Assembly: GCA_910585095.1 (NCBI GenBank)
Contig: CAJUBU010000011.1
Location: forward strand, 5,507-69,506
Origin: an uncultured Lachnospira sp.
GTDB lineage: Bacteria > Bacillota > Clostridia > Lachnospirales > Lachnospiraceae
DNA: 64,000 nt
Direction: 5' to 3'
The notes below the pieces were generated by a model. It was given only the letters and a program-made list of their open reading frames with translations, was not told the DNA's origin and did no database searches. Within the stretch, counting starts at the first letter, position 1. The number at the start of each line of letters is the position of its first letter. The position numbers and the translations under genes were made by a program. This document shows positions 27,715-36,625 of the stretch, piece after piece.

Positions 27715-29918
27715 TGAGAGTATTAATTATAGGTGGAACCGGAACGGTTAGTATGGAGATTATTCAAAAGTTTAGTAAAGAAGGAGCTAGAGTATATACG
27801 CTTTCCAGAGAAAAGAGTGAAAAAAAGGGCGGCTTTAGCAGAGTTTATGAATCGTATGGATTTGCATATGATAATGCTTACATAAAGGAAGTGTTTGAGA
27901 GTGTAAATCCTGATATTACGATTTTTACAGGGGCTTTTGATACCAGTTTTCATTGGGAAAATGGATATAGTGAGACGATAGAGTTCGGCAATGGATTGTA
28001 CAATTTTTTAAATGCGTTTTATGTTTTGGGGCATGGTCGGTTTATTTATCTGTCTTCCGATGATATTGAAGATATTACAGAGCAAAAGTTTCGTGAGCTT
28101 GCGCATGAGAAAAAAGATGATGATGATAATTATATAAAAAATTCACAGTTATTTAAAGCGTATGCTATTAAAAAAGGTGAAAATATATGCGGCAATTTTA
28201 GAAATAGTACGATGAGTGATGTTATATCACTTCGCGTCAACAATCTATGTCTATTGCCTGCCAATCCTTCGGAAGTTATGGGAGATTGTGCAAAAATGCT
28301 GGTGGAAGGTTACAAAAAAAATACCATAACAATTCGCCAGATGGGATATTCTCCTTTGTATATAGCTGATATGGTGATGGCGCTTTACAATGTGTCTTGT
28401 GCATCGCATTTGGAAGAAGGATTGTTTGTATTGCAGTCGGATAAAATCATATCAACGTCAGCCGTTGTCAAGATGGTATGTGAGGCGTTAAACAAATCGT
28501 GCAAGACGATTGAAAATCCAAGAGTCACACAGGATGATTTTGCAATTGAAGCGGTAGACCTCTCGACCCAGTTGAAAGTAAGTATTTTTAAGAACCCCAA
28601 AGCTTGCGTTGACGAGACGATTAAGCTGTTTAAAGAAAAGCCCGAACGATTTATTGCAGAGGAAGTAAAGCCAGATAGTTTTGTTAAAAGAATATGGCAG
28701 AAGTTTAAACCACTTATTTTAGCAATTTTGCCATTTATTGAAAATATGCTGTTATTTATACCATTTTTTATGATTAATAACCGTGTGACAGGCAGTGCAT
28801 ATTTTGCAAAGTTAGACCCTTATCTTTTGTTTGTTATTTTAGCCGCGTTAGTTTACGGTCAGCAACAGGCGGCATTTTCAGCAATATTATCGGTGGCGGG
28901 ATATATGTTTCGGCAGGCATATGGTCGTACTGGTTTTGATATTATGCTTGATTACAATACATATGTATGGATTGCCCAATTGATTATTGTGGGTATGAGT
29001 GTAGGCTATCTGCGAGACAAGATAAAATTGATTAAAGATGATAAAACGGATGAATCGGCTTATTTGGGCAGTCGATTGAAAGATGTGGAAGATATCAATA
29101 CGATTAATGTCAAGATAAAAGATGAACTCGAAACGCAAGTTATTAATCAAAGTGAAAGTTTAGGAAAGATTTTTGAAATTACATCAACATTAGATAGTGA
29201 TGCTCCAGAGGAAGTTTACTTTCATGCGGCGGAAGTGGTATCTCAGCTTATGGGATGTAAAGATGTGGCTATTTATAACGTATCAAACAGGTCATTTGCA
29301 CGATTGATGTCTATGACTTCAGATAATGCACGAAAGCTGGGAAACTCAATAGAATATACAAAATATGATGAGATGTATGAAGAACTCAAACAAGGCAGAG
29401 TATTTATGAACCGAAAACTGTTGAGGGATTATCCGTTGATGGCAGTTGCCATTTCAGAAAACAGTGAATTAAACTCTATTATTATGTTGTGGGATATGCC
29501 TCTTGAGAGAATGAATTTGTCACAATCCAACCGATTGAAAGTTATCAGTTATATTATTCAAAATGCTGTTATTAAGGCGGACAGATATATTAATATGCTT
29601 GAGAGCGAGCGGTATATTGAAGGTACAAGAGTACTTGAACCAAATGCGTTTAGAACGCTTGTCAATGCGTTTGTAGCTGCAAGACAAAAGCATTTGGCGG
29701 ACTGTTCCATTATTAAAGTCAGCGTGGATGGTACAATGTCTTTAAATGAAGCGGGAGAAAAAATGGCAAAGCTTCTTAGAACAACAGACTATTTAGGAAG
29801 CCTTAATGATAGTCATTTATATATTTTGCTTGCAAATACCAATTCTACAGATGCAACGTATGTGGCAAAACGAATTAAAGATTTAGGACTGCGTTATGAA
29901 ATGATTACCAGAATATAA
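27714..29918 (+). CDS. pelD: SDR epimerase-like domain fused to PelD
   Basis: A 734-residue fusion. Residues 1-310 form an extended SDR/epimerase-like domain: IIGGTGTVS nucleotide loop, a Ser in YLSSDDI and a YxxxK-like YAIKK. Residues about 333-440 hold four transmembrane helices; about 470-600 look like a GAF domain; 610-734 is a degenerate GGDEF domain. RTTD (689-692) sits five residues before NDSHL (698-702), which occupies the GGDEF position. In PelD this RxxD is the c-di-GMP receptor site. I infer that the protein activates Pel synthesis upon c-di-GMP binding, while the SDR part may supply a nucleotide sugar. Confidence 0.85.
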   Translation: MRVLIIGGTGTVSMEIIQKFSKEGARVYTLSREKSEKKGGFSRVYESYGFAYDNAYIKEVFESVNPDITIFTGAFDTSFHWENGYSETIEFGNGLYNFLNAFYVLGHGRFIYLSSDDIEDITEQKFRELAHEKKDDDDNYIKNSQLFKAYAIKKGENICGNFRNSTMSDVISLRVNNLCLLPANPSEVMGDCAKMLVEGYKKNTITIRQMGYSPLYIADMVMALYNVSCASHLEEGLFVLQSDKIISTSAVVKMVCEALNKSCKTIENPRVTQDDFAIEAVDLSTQLKVSIFKNPKACVDETIKLFKEKPERFIAEEVKPDSFVKRIWQKFKPLILAILPFIENMLLFIPFFMINNRVTGSAYFAKLDPYLLFVILAALVYGQQQAAFSAILSVAGYMFRQAYGRTGFDIMLDYNTYVWIAQLIIVGMSVGYLRDKIKLIKDDKTDESAYLGSRLKDVEDINTINVKIKDELETQVINQSESLGKIFEITSTLDSDAPEEVYFHAAEVVSQLMGCKDVAIYNVSNRSFARLMSMTSDNARKLGNSIEYTKYDEMYEELKQGRVFMNRKLLRDYPLMAVAISENSELNSIIMLWDMPLERMNLSQSNRLKVISYIIQNAVIKADRYINMLESERYIEGTRVLEPNAFRTLVNAFVAARQKHLADCSIIKVSVDGTMSLNEAGEKMAKLLRTTDYLGSLNDSHLYILLANTNSTDATYVAKRIKDLGLRYEMITRI

Positions 29919-29936
29919 TATATAGAAAGGGTAATA

Positions 29937-30746
29937 ATGATTTTTTATATTATTGATGTACTATTAATATTAGTGAGCTGTCCAATTGTAGTAGCGGCGT
30001 TTTTTGGCTGTGGTATTCTTATGAAGAAATTGTTTTTTCATAAGGAAGTGGATTTGTCGGATGTTGTTTTTAGCAAAGACCGAATTGAGCAGTTAGAAAA
30101 AAGCAATGCGGATGAGGAGAGCAACTTTGTATCAATACGTGAGGCTGTCGCTGTATCAGATTACCGTAATCAAAGACAGCTTATGATGAATATTTTAAAA
30201 AGAGATACAAAAAAAACGCTGGGTTCGCTATCTTATGCACTAAACAGTGAAGACTCGGAGACATCGCACTATGCGGCTTCTGCGCTTGGTGATGAGTTGG
30301 GTATCTTTCGCAATAAAGTTCACAAGCTTCACAAAATTGTAAGGGAATATGGGGAAGCTGGAAAAGATGCATGTGAGTTGATAGAGACCATTTACAGCAC
30401 AGTCAAACAAGATGTATTTCCGCCAACAGAATATAAACAGTTGGTAGGAATTGTAGATGATACTTTAGATATTATGGAAGAAAAATATCAAGAATTTTTA
30501 CAGCCTGAATATTATGAGTGGGTTGTTGAATTATTGCTTGATATTTCAGAATACGACAAAGCATTTAAATGGTGTGGTCGAGTGCGTAGCAGATATAAAG
30601 AAGAACTGATAACATATAAATGTTATTTTCGATATTATTATGGCATAGGGGACGGAGAAATGTTCTTAAGTACGTTGGAGGAGTTAAAGAAGGTTGATAT
30701 TACTATTGATAGCGATACTTTAGAGCTTTTTAGAACATTTAGTTAA
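29937..30746 (+). CDS. pelE: PelE-like membrane-anchored repeat protein
   Basis: A 269-residue protein with an N-terminal hydrophobic region of one or two helices (residues 1-35) followed by a helical cytosolic domain. The latter shows TPR-like helix pairs, such as SYALNSEDSETSHYAASALGDELG and EWVVELLLDISEYDKAFKWCGRVRSRYKEEL. In Pel systems PelE joins PelD and PelG in an inner-membrane complex. It lies directly between pelD and the rest of the cluster, 18 bases after pelD with AGAAAGG as ribosome binding site. The name rests on architecture and position. Confidence 0.75.
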   Translation: MIFYIIDVLLILVSCPIVVAAFFGCGILMKKLFFHKEVDLSDVVFSKDRIEQLEKSNADEESNFVSIREAVAVSDYRNQRQLMMNILKRDTKKTLGSLSYALNSEDSETSHYAASALGDELGIFRNKVHKLHKIVREYGEAGKDACELIETIYSTVKQDVFPPTEYKQLVGIVDDTLDIMEEKYQEFLQPEYYEWVVELLLDISEYDKAFKWCGRVRSRYKEELITYKCYFRYYYGIGDGEMFLSTLEELKKVDITIDSDTLELFRTFS

Positions 30747-30765
30747 AAATAGGCAGGTTTATCGG

Positions 30766-33153
30766 ATGGGAGTAATCAATGCGTTTCAATCAATCTTAAT
30801 ATTATTTTTATATACATTTATTGTAGTGATAATACCCAGTTTGATTTTGGGAAAAAGGTTTGCAAACAGAAGATTTGCCCACCGTTTTATGATTTATTTG
30901 ACTGTTGGCAATACATATATTATTAATATTGTATTTTTATTGCAATTAATGAAGATATCCAATAAAGCAACATTGATATTGGCTTCTTTTGGTGTGGAGA
31001 TTATTTTTTATATTATTATCAATCGAAAAAAAATAGGCACAGGAATCGTAAATGTATTTAATGTTCTTGATAAACATGTGAGAGGAACACTTGGAGCAAA
31101 AAGTTTAAAGACAATTATATGGTCTGCCTTAAAAAGAATAATTATTGCATGTGCTCAAAAAATCTGGAAATTTATTAAAACATATAATGTAGAGTTGATA
31201 TTTGGCACACTTTTAGTATTGATTATTAGTTATTTTTATGGAACAGACAGTCTCGTTAATTATTTTTATGGTGCTTCGGATTTGCCAGTACATAATTATT
31301 GGATTAATGGAATGTCTCAGAATAAAGTATTTATAGCAGGTGTATATCCGCATGGATTTCATTGTATTATTTACTATTTACATGAAGTTTTTGGCATAGA
31401 TACTTACATTTTGTTGAGATTGTTTACATTGACAAGTGTACTGTATATACATTTGGCGTTGTTTGCTGTGATTAAGGGTTTGACAAAATCAAGATATTCT
31501 TCTTATGCGGCAGTGATTATATATATTGTTGTTGATTATTTAAATTCTGGTTGCTATTCAAGATATATTGCCGATTTGCCGCAGGAATATGGCATGATAT
31601 TTATTATGCCAACCATCTATTTTTTGATTCAATTCTTTTTCTATGAAAAAGAAAATACAAAAAGTTTAAAATGGGATAAAGTAGATTACAATACAAAAAA
31701 GATTTGGAATAAAATACGATATCAATTTCGATATAGAAATGTCTATGATATGTATGGCAGGGAAAGCCTTTTTTTTGCAGCGTTAAGTTTTTCATTGACA
31801 ATTGCTATACATTTTTATGGAACATTTATTGCAGGATTGTTTTGTGTAGCAATTGTTGTTGCTTTTTTTGACCGATTTATCCGACCTAGATATATGTTAA
31901 AACTGATGACAGCATTTATTATTGGTGTGCTTATTGCGGTTCTTCCTATGGCAGTTTCCATTATGCAGGGAAATAAAATGCAGGGTTCTATAGGATGGGG
32001 ATTAAATATTATTAATTCCAGTAAAAGTGATACAACAGGGCAGGGCAGTAATGTAAACAATAATACAAATAATCCGTCATCAAATAATACACAACAAAAT
32101 ACAAATAATGGACAAAATACAGAGCAAGAAAACAATATAGGTACAACAAATATAAATAATGATATAGAAAATACAAAACCATCAAAAAGTTTTGGAGAAA
32201 AATTAATTGATTTATGTGTTAATGCGTTTCAAGCTTTAGTCAGTGGTGTTGATTCTTATGTTGTTAACAAATATGCGTTGATGTATGTGATACTGATGCT
32301 TGCAGGCAGTTTGTTTATGATATTGTTTGGTATAGGTTTAAAACTGGTAAAACAATATATATATGGCTCAAGTTATATCATGGTAGTGATAGGAAATTTA
32401 TTGATACATGTCATGTTTATATCCAAAGTTTTTAATTTGCCTGCATTGATGGACCAAAGTCGTTGTAGAATTTACATGATGTATTGTATGACAGCGTTTG
32501 TGGGAATGTTTTTAGATATTGTGACAGGGATTATACATGATATTATAAAAGATTCACGCGTACATAATATTTTTTCTCTGGAACGAGGCGTTATTGTATG
32601 TGTCGTATTGATTATTCTGTTTGGTATCAGACCTCCTGCAAGAATTTCAGAAGGAATGACACTGGAGAGAAATGGTGCGATTCAATGCTTATATAATATT
32701 ACAAAAGAACATGAAGATAAAACATGGACAATTGTATCGGCAAATGATGAATTTCGTATGATAGATGACAGAGGATGGCATGTGGAAATTTATGAATTTT
32801 TAAAGAAACAGAAAAGAGTGAATCGATATGATATTCCAACAAAATATGTCTATTTCTTTGTGGAAAAGAAGCCCGTTGATTATATGAAAGAACATGATAA
32901 AAGTGGAAGTATGGTATCAAGAGAAAGTGCAAGCGAGTATCTTCCAGATGCTGCTTCTGGAATTAGCATTTATACGGCTGGATTAAGACTGATGATCATG
33001 TCTAAAATGTATTACTGGGCAAATGAATATATGCGGTTATATCCAAATGATTTTTCTGTTTATTATGAAGATAATGAATTTATTTGTTACAAATTAATAC
33101 AAAATACATCTAATTTGAATAATTTGATTATAGATTATGGATATAATCAATAA
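30766..33153 (+). CDS. Large polytopic membrane protein of a Pel-like operon, GT-C-like
   Basis: A 795-residue protein with roughly 12 transmembrane helices. An acidic loop after an early helix reads GASDLPVHNYWING, and YPHGFHCIIYYLHEVFGID follows, an arrangement that recalls lipid-sugar-dependent GT-C glycosyltransferases or PMT-like proteins. Residues about 420-475 are a low-complexity Asn/Gln/Thr-rich stretch, probably an extracytoplasmic linker. A soluble C-terminal part of about 150 residues follows. Its place between pelE and pelA suggests a role in synthesis, transfer or export of the polymer. I do not recognise a named family. Confidence 0.7.
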   Translation: MGVINAFQSILILFLYTFIVVIIPSLILGKRFANRRFAHRFMIYLTVGNTYIINIVFLLQLMKISNKATLILASFGVEIIFYIIINRKKIGTGIVNVFNVLDKHVRGTLGAKSLKTIIWSALKRIIIACAQKIWKFIKTYNVELIFGTLLVLIISYFYGTDSLVNYFYGASDLPVHNYWINGMSQNKVFIAGVYPHGFHCIIYYLHEVFGIDTYILLRLFTLTSVLYIHLALFAVIKGLTKSRYSSYAAVIIYIVVDYLNSGCYSRYIADLPQEYGMIFIMPTIYFLIQFFFYEKENTKSLKWDKVDYNTKKIWNKIRYQFRYRNVYDMYGRESLFFAALSFSLTIAIHFYGTFIAGLFCVAIVVAFFDRFIRPRYMLKLMTAFIIGVLIAVLPMAVSIMQGNKMQGSIGWGLNIINSSKSDTTGQGSNVNNNTNNPSSNNTQQNTNNGQNTEQENNIGTTNINNDIENTKPSKSFGEKLIDLCVNAFQALVSGVDSYVVNKYALMYVILMLAGSLFMILFGIGLKLVKQYIYGSSYIMVVIGNLLIHVMFISKVFNLPALMDQSRCRIYMMYCMTAFVGMFLDIVTGIIHDIIKDSRVHNIFSLERGVIVCVVLIILFGIRPPARISEGMTLERNGAIQCLYNITKEHEDKTWTIVSANDEFRMIDDRGWHVEIYEFLKKQKRVNRYDIPTKYVYFFVEKKPVDYMKEHDKSGSMVSRESASEYLPDAASGISIYTAGLRLMIMSKMYYWANEYMRLYPNDFSVYYEDNEFICYKLIQNTSNLNNLIIDYGYNQ

Positions 33154-33176
33154 TCTTGCGGGAATGGAGGATTTCT

Positions 33177-35012
33177 ATGGATAAGGGAAATATTACAAAA
33201 AGAGTATACTTTACAGTAAGTATTGTAATGTTGCTTATTTTGTTTATGTTTCAATTTTCAGGAATTATAAGAAGAAAATATAATGACTATGATATCAATA
33301 CATATGCTGCGGATACAAAAACGACATTTACAAGAAGTGGTACGTATTTGCCTGCAACAGATGAAAGAAAAGTGACTAATGGCGACACAAGGTATGTCTC
33401 TTTTGTCGGTGATATTGACAGCGACTGTGGAATTACGGTTTATGAGTGGTGTAGATATACAAAGAGAAATTTATGTATGTATACGACATTGGAAGATGTA
33501 ACCATTAATGAACATAATTTGCCGCAGGCTTTATTGGTTGATGCAAAGTTTATTAACTTTTCCAAACAGCTTGACAAGCTTCAATCTTTTACAGATATGG
33601 GGATTATGGTTGTGTTTTGCACGTTGCCTTCCTATGATGATTTTCTTGAGAATATACAATTAAGGGATTTTTGCGGCATATCTTTAGTTGGTCGAAATAT
33701 TAAAACGGTAGGATACAAATTATATGAGGGATTTTTGTTTGGCGGTGAAACATGGTATTTACCAGAAAATGAAGAACAGGAAGAAATGTATCAGGATTTA
33801 AAACTGGATGTTCCTTGGTATCAGACAACAAACAGCACAAAGACTTATATGTCAGCGATTGTTGACCCTATCAGATACGAATATCTAAAAAATGAAGAAC
33901 AGCCTCCTGTGGTGTGGAGTAAAAAGCATGAAAATGCGTATATATTTTGTATCAATGGCGGACTGATGGAAGATATTTCTGGTATTGCTATTCTTGACTG
34001 CATTATGTATGAAACGCATGACTATGAAATATATCCAGTCGTTGATGCAGAGACTCTTGTAATTAATGCTTATCCATTACTTTCTTTTGAAAATGATGAT
34101 ACTATTAAAAAGTTTTATTCAAGAAATATGGAATCTATGCTTACAAATTTAATGTGGCCAGAGATATCCAATTTAATTGATGCTGTTGGCTCTAAAGCAA
34201 CATTTATGCCTGCTTTGCAATTGCAGTATAACGATGATATACAGCCATCTATTAGTTCTTTGTTTTATTTTTTCCGACTGATGAATGAAAAAAACTCAGA
34301 GGCAGGACTCACAGCAACAAGGCGAGATAATATTTCAGTAAAAGATAAGATAGAAGCTGATTATAATACGTATAATAGTTATCTAAATAATTACAATTTT
34401 TTAAGCATTATGTCAAAGCGTTCAGAGGTTCAAGAAATTCTTGATAATCGTTCGTCCATATTTAAAAATTTAAGGACAATTGTAGCGCAAAAAAGTGATG
34501 GCAATGCTCCTTTGTTTGATTATGGAACAGAAGATATCCTTATTCTTGACAGCTTGATTAATGGAAGGCATTATACTTATTTTAATGATTACAGACAAAA
34601 ATGCTTTTATACAGCGTTGGCATATACAGGTATAGAGTTAGATATGTCTAATGAATATTATCCAGACGATGAAAAAAAGTTGTGGGATAAAAGTATAAAA
34701 CAGATATCGACCGCGTTGACATTATATACAAAAAGTAATGACTTTTTGAATAAATGTACAGTATCTGAAGCGGATAAGTTGGTAAGAGAGTTTATGGCAA
34801 CAAATTATGATTCATATATGGAAGAAAATACGATTCATCTTAAAATTAACGGTAAATCGTTGGATTCAAGATTTGTATTGAGAGTGCATAATAAAGAGAT
34901 TGCCAATGTTATCGGTGCAGATTATATTAAAATTGAAGATGGAGCATATATTTTAAGAGTATATACCAATCAGCATGATGTAACCATAGAATTAAAAGAT
35001 TATAATAGATAA
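33177..35012 (+). CDS. PelA-like protein (DUF2194), putative deacetylase domain
   Basis: A 611-residue protein anchored by one N-terminal helix (residues about 10-30), with the rest probably outside the cell. The pattern CINGGLMEDISGIAILDC, YEIYPVVDAETLVINAYP, KKFYSRNMESMLTNLMWP fits DUF2194, the domain taken as PelA deacetylase in Gram-positive Pel operons. At the place where polysaccharide deacetylases carry an HxxxH metal motif it has EAGLTATRRD, so catalysis may be lost or differ. GGAGG at 33166-33170 sets the ATG at 33177; the TTG at 33156 is rejected. Confidence 0.72.
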   Translation: MDKGNITKRVYFTVSIVMLLILFMFQFSGIIRRKYNDYDINTYAADTKTTFTRSGTYLPATDERKVTNGDTRYVSFVGDIDSDCGITVYEWCRYTKRNLCMYTTLEDVTINEHNLPQALLVDAKFINFSKQLDKLQSFTDMGIMVVFCTLPSYDDFLENIQLRDFCGISLVGRNIKTVGYKLYEGFLFGGETWYLPENEEQEEMYQDLKLDVPWYQTTNSTKTYMSAIVDPIRYEYLKNEEQPPVVWSKKHENAYIFCINGGLMEDISGIAILDCIMYETHDYEIYPVVDAETLVINAYPLLSFENDDTIKKFYSRNMESMLTNLMWPEISNLIDAVGSKATFMPALQLQYNDDIQPSISSLFYFFRLMNEKNSEAGLTATRRDNISVKDKIEADYNTYNSYLNNYNFLSIMSKRSEVQEILDNRSSIFKNLRTIVAQKSDGNAPLFDYGTEDILILDSLINGRHYTYFNDYRQKCFYTALAYTGIELDMSNEYYPDDEKKLWDKSIKQISTALTLYTKSNDFLNKCTVSEADKLVREFMATNYDSYMEENTIHLKINGKSLDSRFVLRVHNKEIANVIGADYIKIEDGAYILRVYTNQHDVTIELKDYNR

Positions 35013-35076
35013 TATAATTATCAATAATATAATTATTAAATTAATAAGAATATTGGAAAGGAATACAACTATAAAT

Positions 35077-36510
35077 ATGAAGATATGTATTATAGCCGAA
35101 GGCTGTTATCCGTATGTTGTAGGCGGGGTATCTGGCTGGATTAATAGTTTAATAACATCTTTTCCAGAACATGAATTTGTGATGTTAGCCATTATATCAG
35201 ACCGCAGTGTAAGCGGAAAATTTAAATATACATTGCCAGATAATTTGACACAAGTTTATGAGGTTTATCTTAATGACAGCGAATGGGTCAATAAAGTCAA
35301 AAAAAGCTATAAAGATGCAAGATTGTCACCTAAAAATGTGAAAGCGTTAGAATCTCTTGTGCTTGGGGTTGAGACCGACTGGGAGACTTTGACACATTTA
35401 TTTCAAAATAAAAAGGTTTCTATTGATAATCTTCTTATGGGACCAGATTTTTTAAATTGTGTTGTAGCAAATTATCAAAATGGTTATTCTCAAATTGTAT
35501 TTTCGGATTTTTTGTGGACAATGCGTTCAATGTACCTTCCTCTTTTGTTAGCGATGCAGTCGGATATACCAGAGGCAGACATATATCATTGTGTGGCAAC
35601 AGGATATTCGGGCGTACTTGGTTCTATGGCAAAGATTCTTTATCCAAACAGCAAACTTTTGATTTCAGAACATGGTATTTACACAAGAGAACGAGAAGAG
35701 GAAGTCATACGAGCTTCATGGATAGATGGAATATATAAAGATATATGGATTAAGCAGTTTCGCAAAATGTCGCTTTTTGCATATGAAAAGGCAGATAAAG
35801 TGACTTCACTGTATGCAAGAGCAAGAGAATTGCAGATTGAGTTGGGGTGTCCAGAAGAAAAGACCATTATTACACCAAATGGCATTGATCCAAACCGTTT
35901 TGTCAATGTTCCTCCAAAAAGTCCAGATGATACATTTATCAATATTGGTGCAATTCTTCGTGTGACTCCTATTAAAGATGTAAAAACGCTTATTATGGCG
36001 TTTGGATATGCAAAAAATAATAATCCTAAATTAAAGTTGTGGATTATGGGACCGACAGATGAAGATGAAGAGTATGCAAAAGAATGTTTTGACCTTGTGG
36101 ATACAATAAATATTAAAGATATTATTTTTACAGGAAGAATAAATGTAATTGATTATATTGGTAAGATGGATTATACCATTTTGACAAGTATCAGTGAGGG
36201 ACAACCGTTGACAATTATAGAGAGTTACGCTGTGCATAAACCAGTTATAGCTACTGATGTGGGGAATTGTTATGGTTTAATATATGGTGAGGACGATGGC
36301 ATTGGACAGTCTGGAATTTTAACACATATTATGAATGTAGAGGAAATAAAGGATGCGATGCTTTTTTTGGCTGAAAATGAAGATATCCGAAAACAGTATG
36401 GTGATAATGGATACAATCGGTATAAAAATAAATATACTATTGGAGCAATGAAACAAACCTATCGCAATATTTATGAGGAATTGGCAAGAATGGGCAAAAA
36501 GACATCGTAG
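35077..36510 (+). CDS. pelF: PelF-like GT4 glycosyltransferase
   Basis: A 477-residue cytosolic glycosyltransferase of the GT-B fold. The start MKICIIAEGCYPYVVGGVSGWINSL is the PelF hallmark. The donor-site EX7E motif is E374 to E382 in SEGQPLTIIESYA; TPNGIDPNRF and GAILRVTPIKDVKTLI are also typical. PelF polymerises the amino-sugar backbone from UDP-sugars, working with the PelD/E/G membrane complex. ATG 35077 is used because the product starts as the family does, although its AAAGGA is 14 bases upstream; a TTG at 35053 is rejected. Confidence 0.9.
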   Translation: MKICIIAEGCYPYVVGGVSGWINSLITSFPEHEFVMLAIISDRSVSGKFKYTLPDNLTQVYEVYLNDSEWVNKVKKSYKDARLSPKNVKALESLVLGVETDWETLTHLFQNKKVSIDNLLMGPDFLNCVVANYQNGYSQIVFSDFLWTMRSMYLPLLLAMQSDIPEADIYHCVATGYSGVLGSMAKILYPNSKLLISEHGIYTREREEEVIRASWIDGIYKDIWIKQFRKMSLFAYEKADKVTSLYARARELQIELGCPEEKTIITPNGIDPNRFVNVPPKSPDDTFINIGAILRVTPIKDVKTLIMAFGYAKNNNPKLKLWIMGPTDEDEEYAKECFDLVDTINIKDIIFTGRINVIDYIGKMDYTILTSISEGQPLTIIESYAVHKPVIATDVGNCYGLIYGEDDGIGQSGILTHIMNVEEIKDAMLFLAENEDIRKQYGDNGYNRYKNKYTIGAMKQTYRNIYEELARMGKKTS

Positions 36511-36625
36511 GTATTAGCTTAAAGAAACATTTTTATGTATGTTGATTAAATTGTCAAGTGGATTGATGAGGTTCAATATATAAAATAAGACTGAAGTATA
36601 AACATTTGAAAAATGAGGTATAATA

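Noticed and set aside
31815..32135. Minus-strand Phe/Leu/Val-rich frame inside the 795-residue membrane protein gene
   Set aside because: It is the complement of the Asn/Thr/Gln-rich stretch and has no ribosome binding site; it is a shadow frame.
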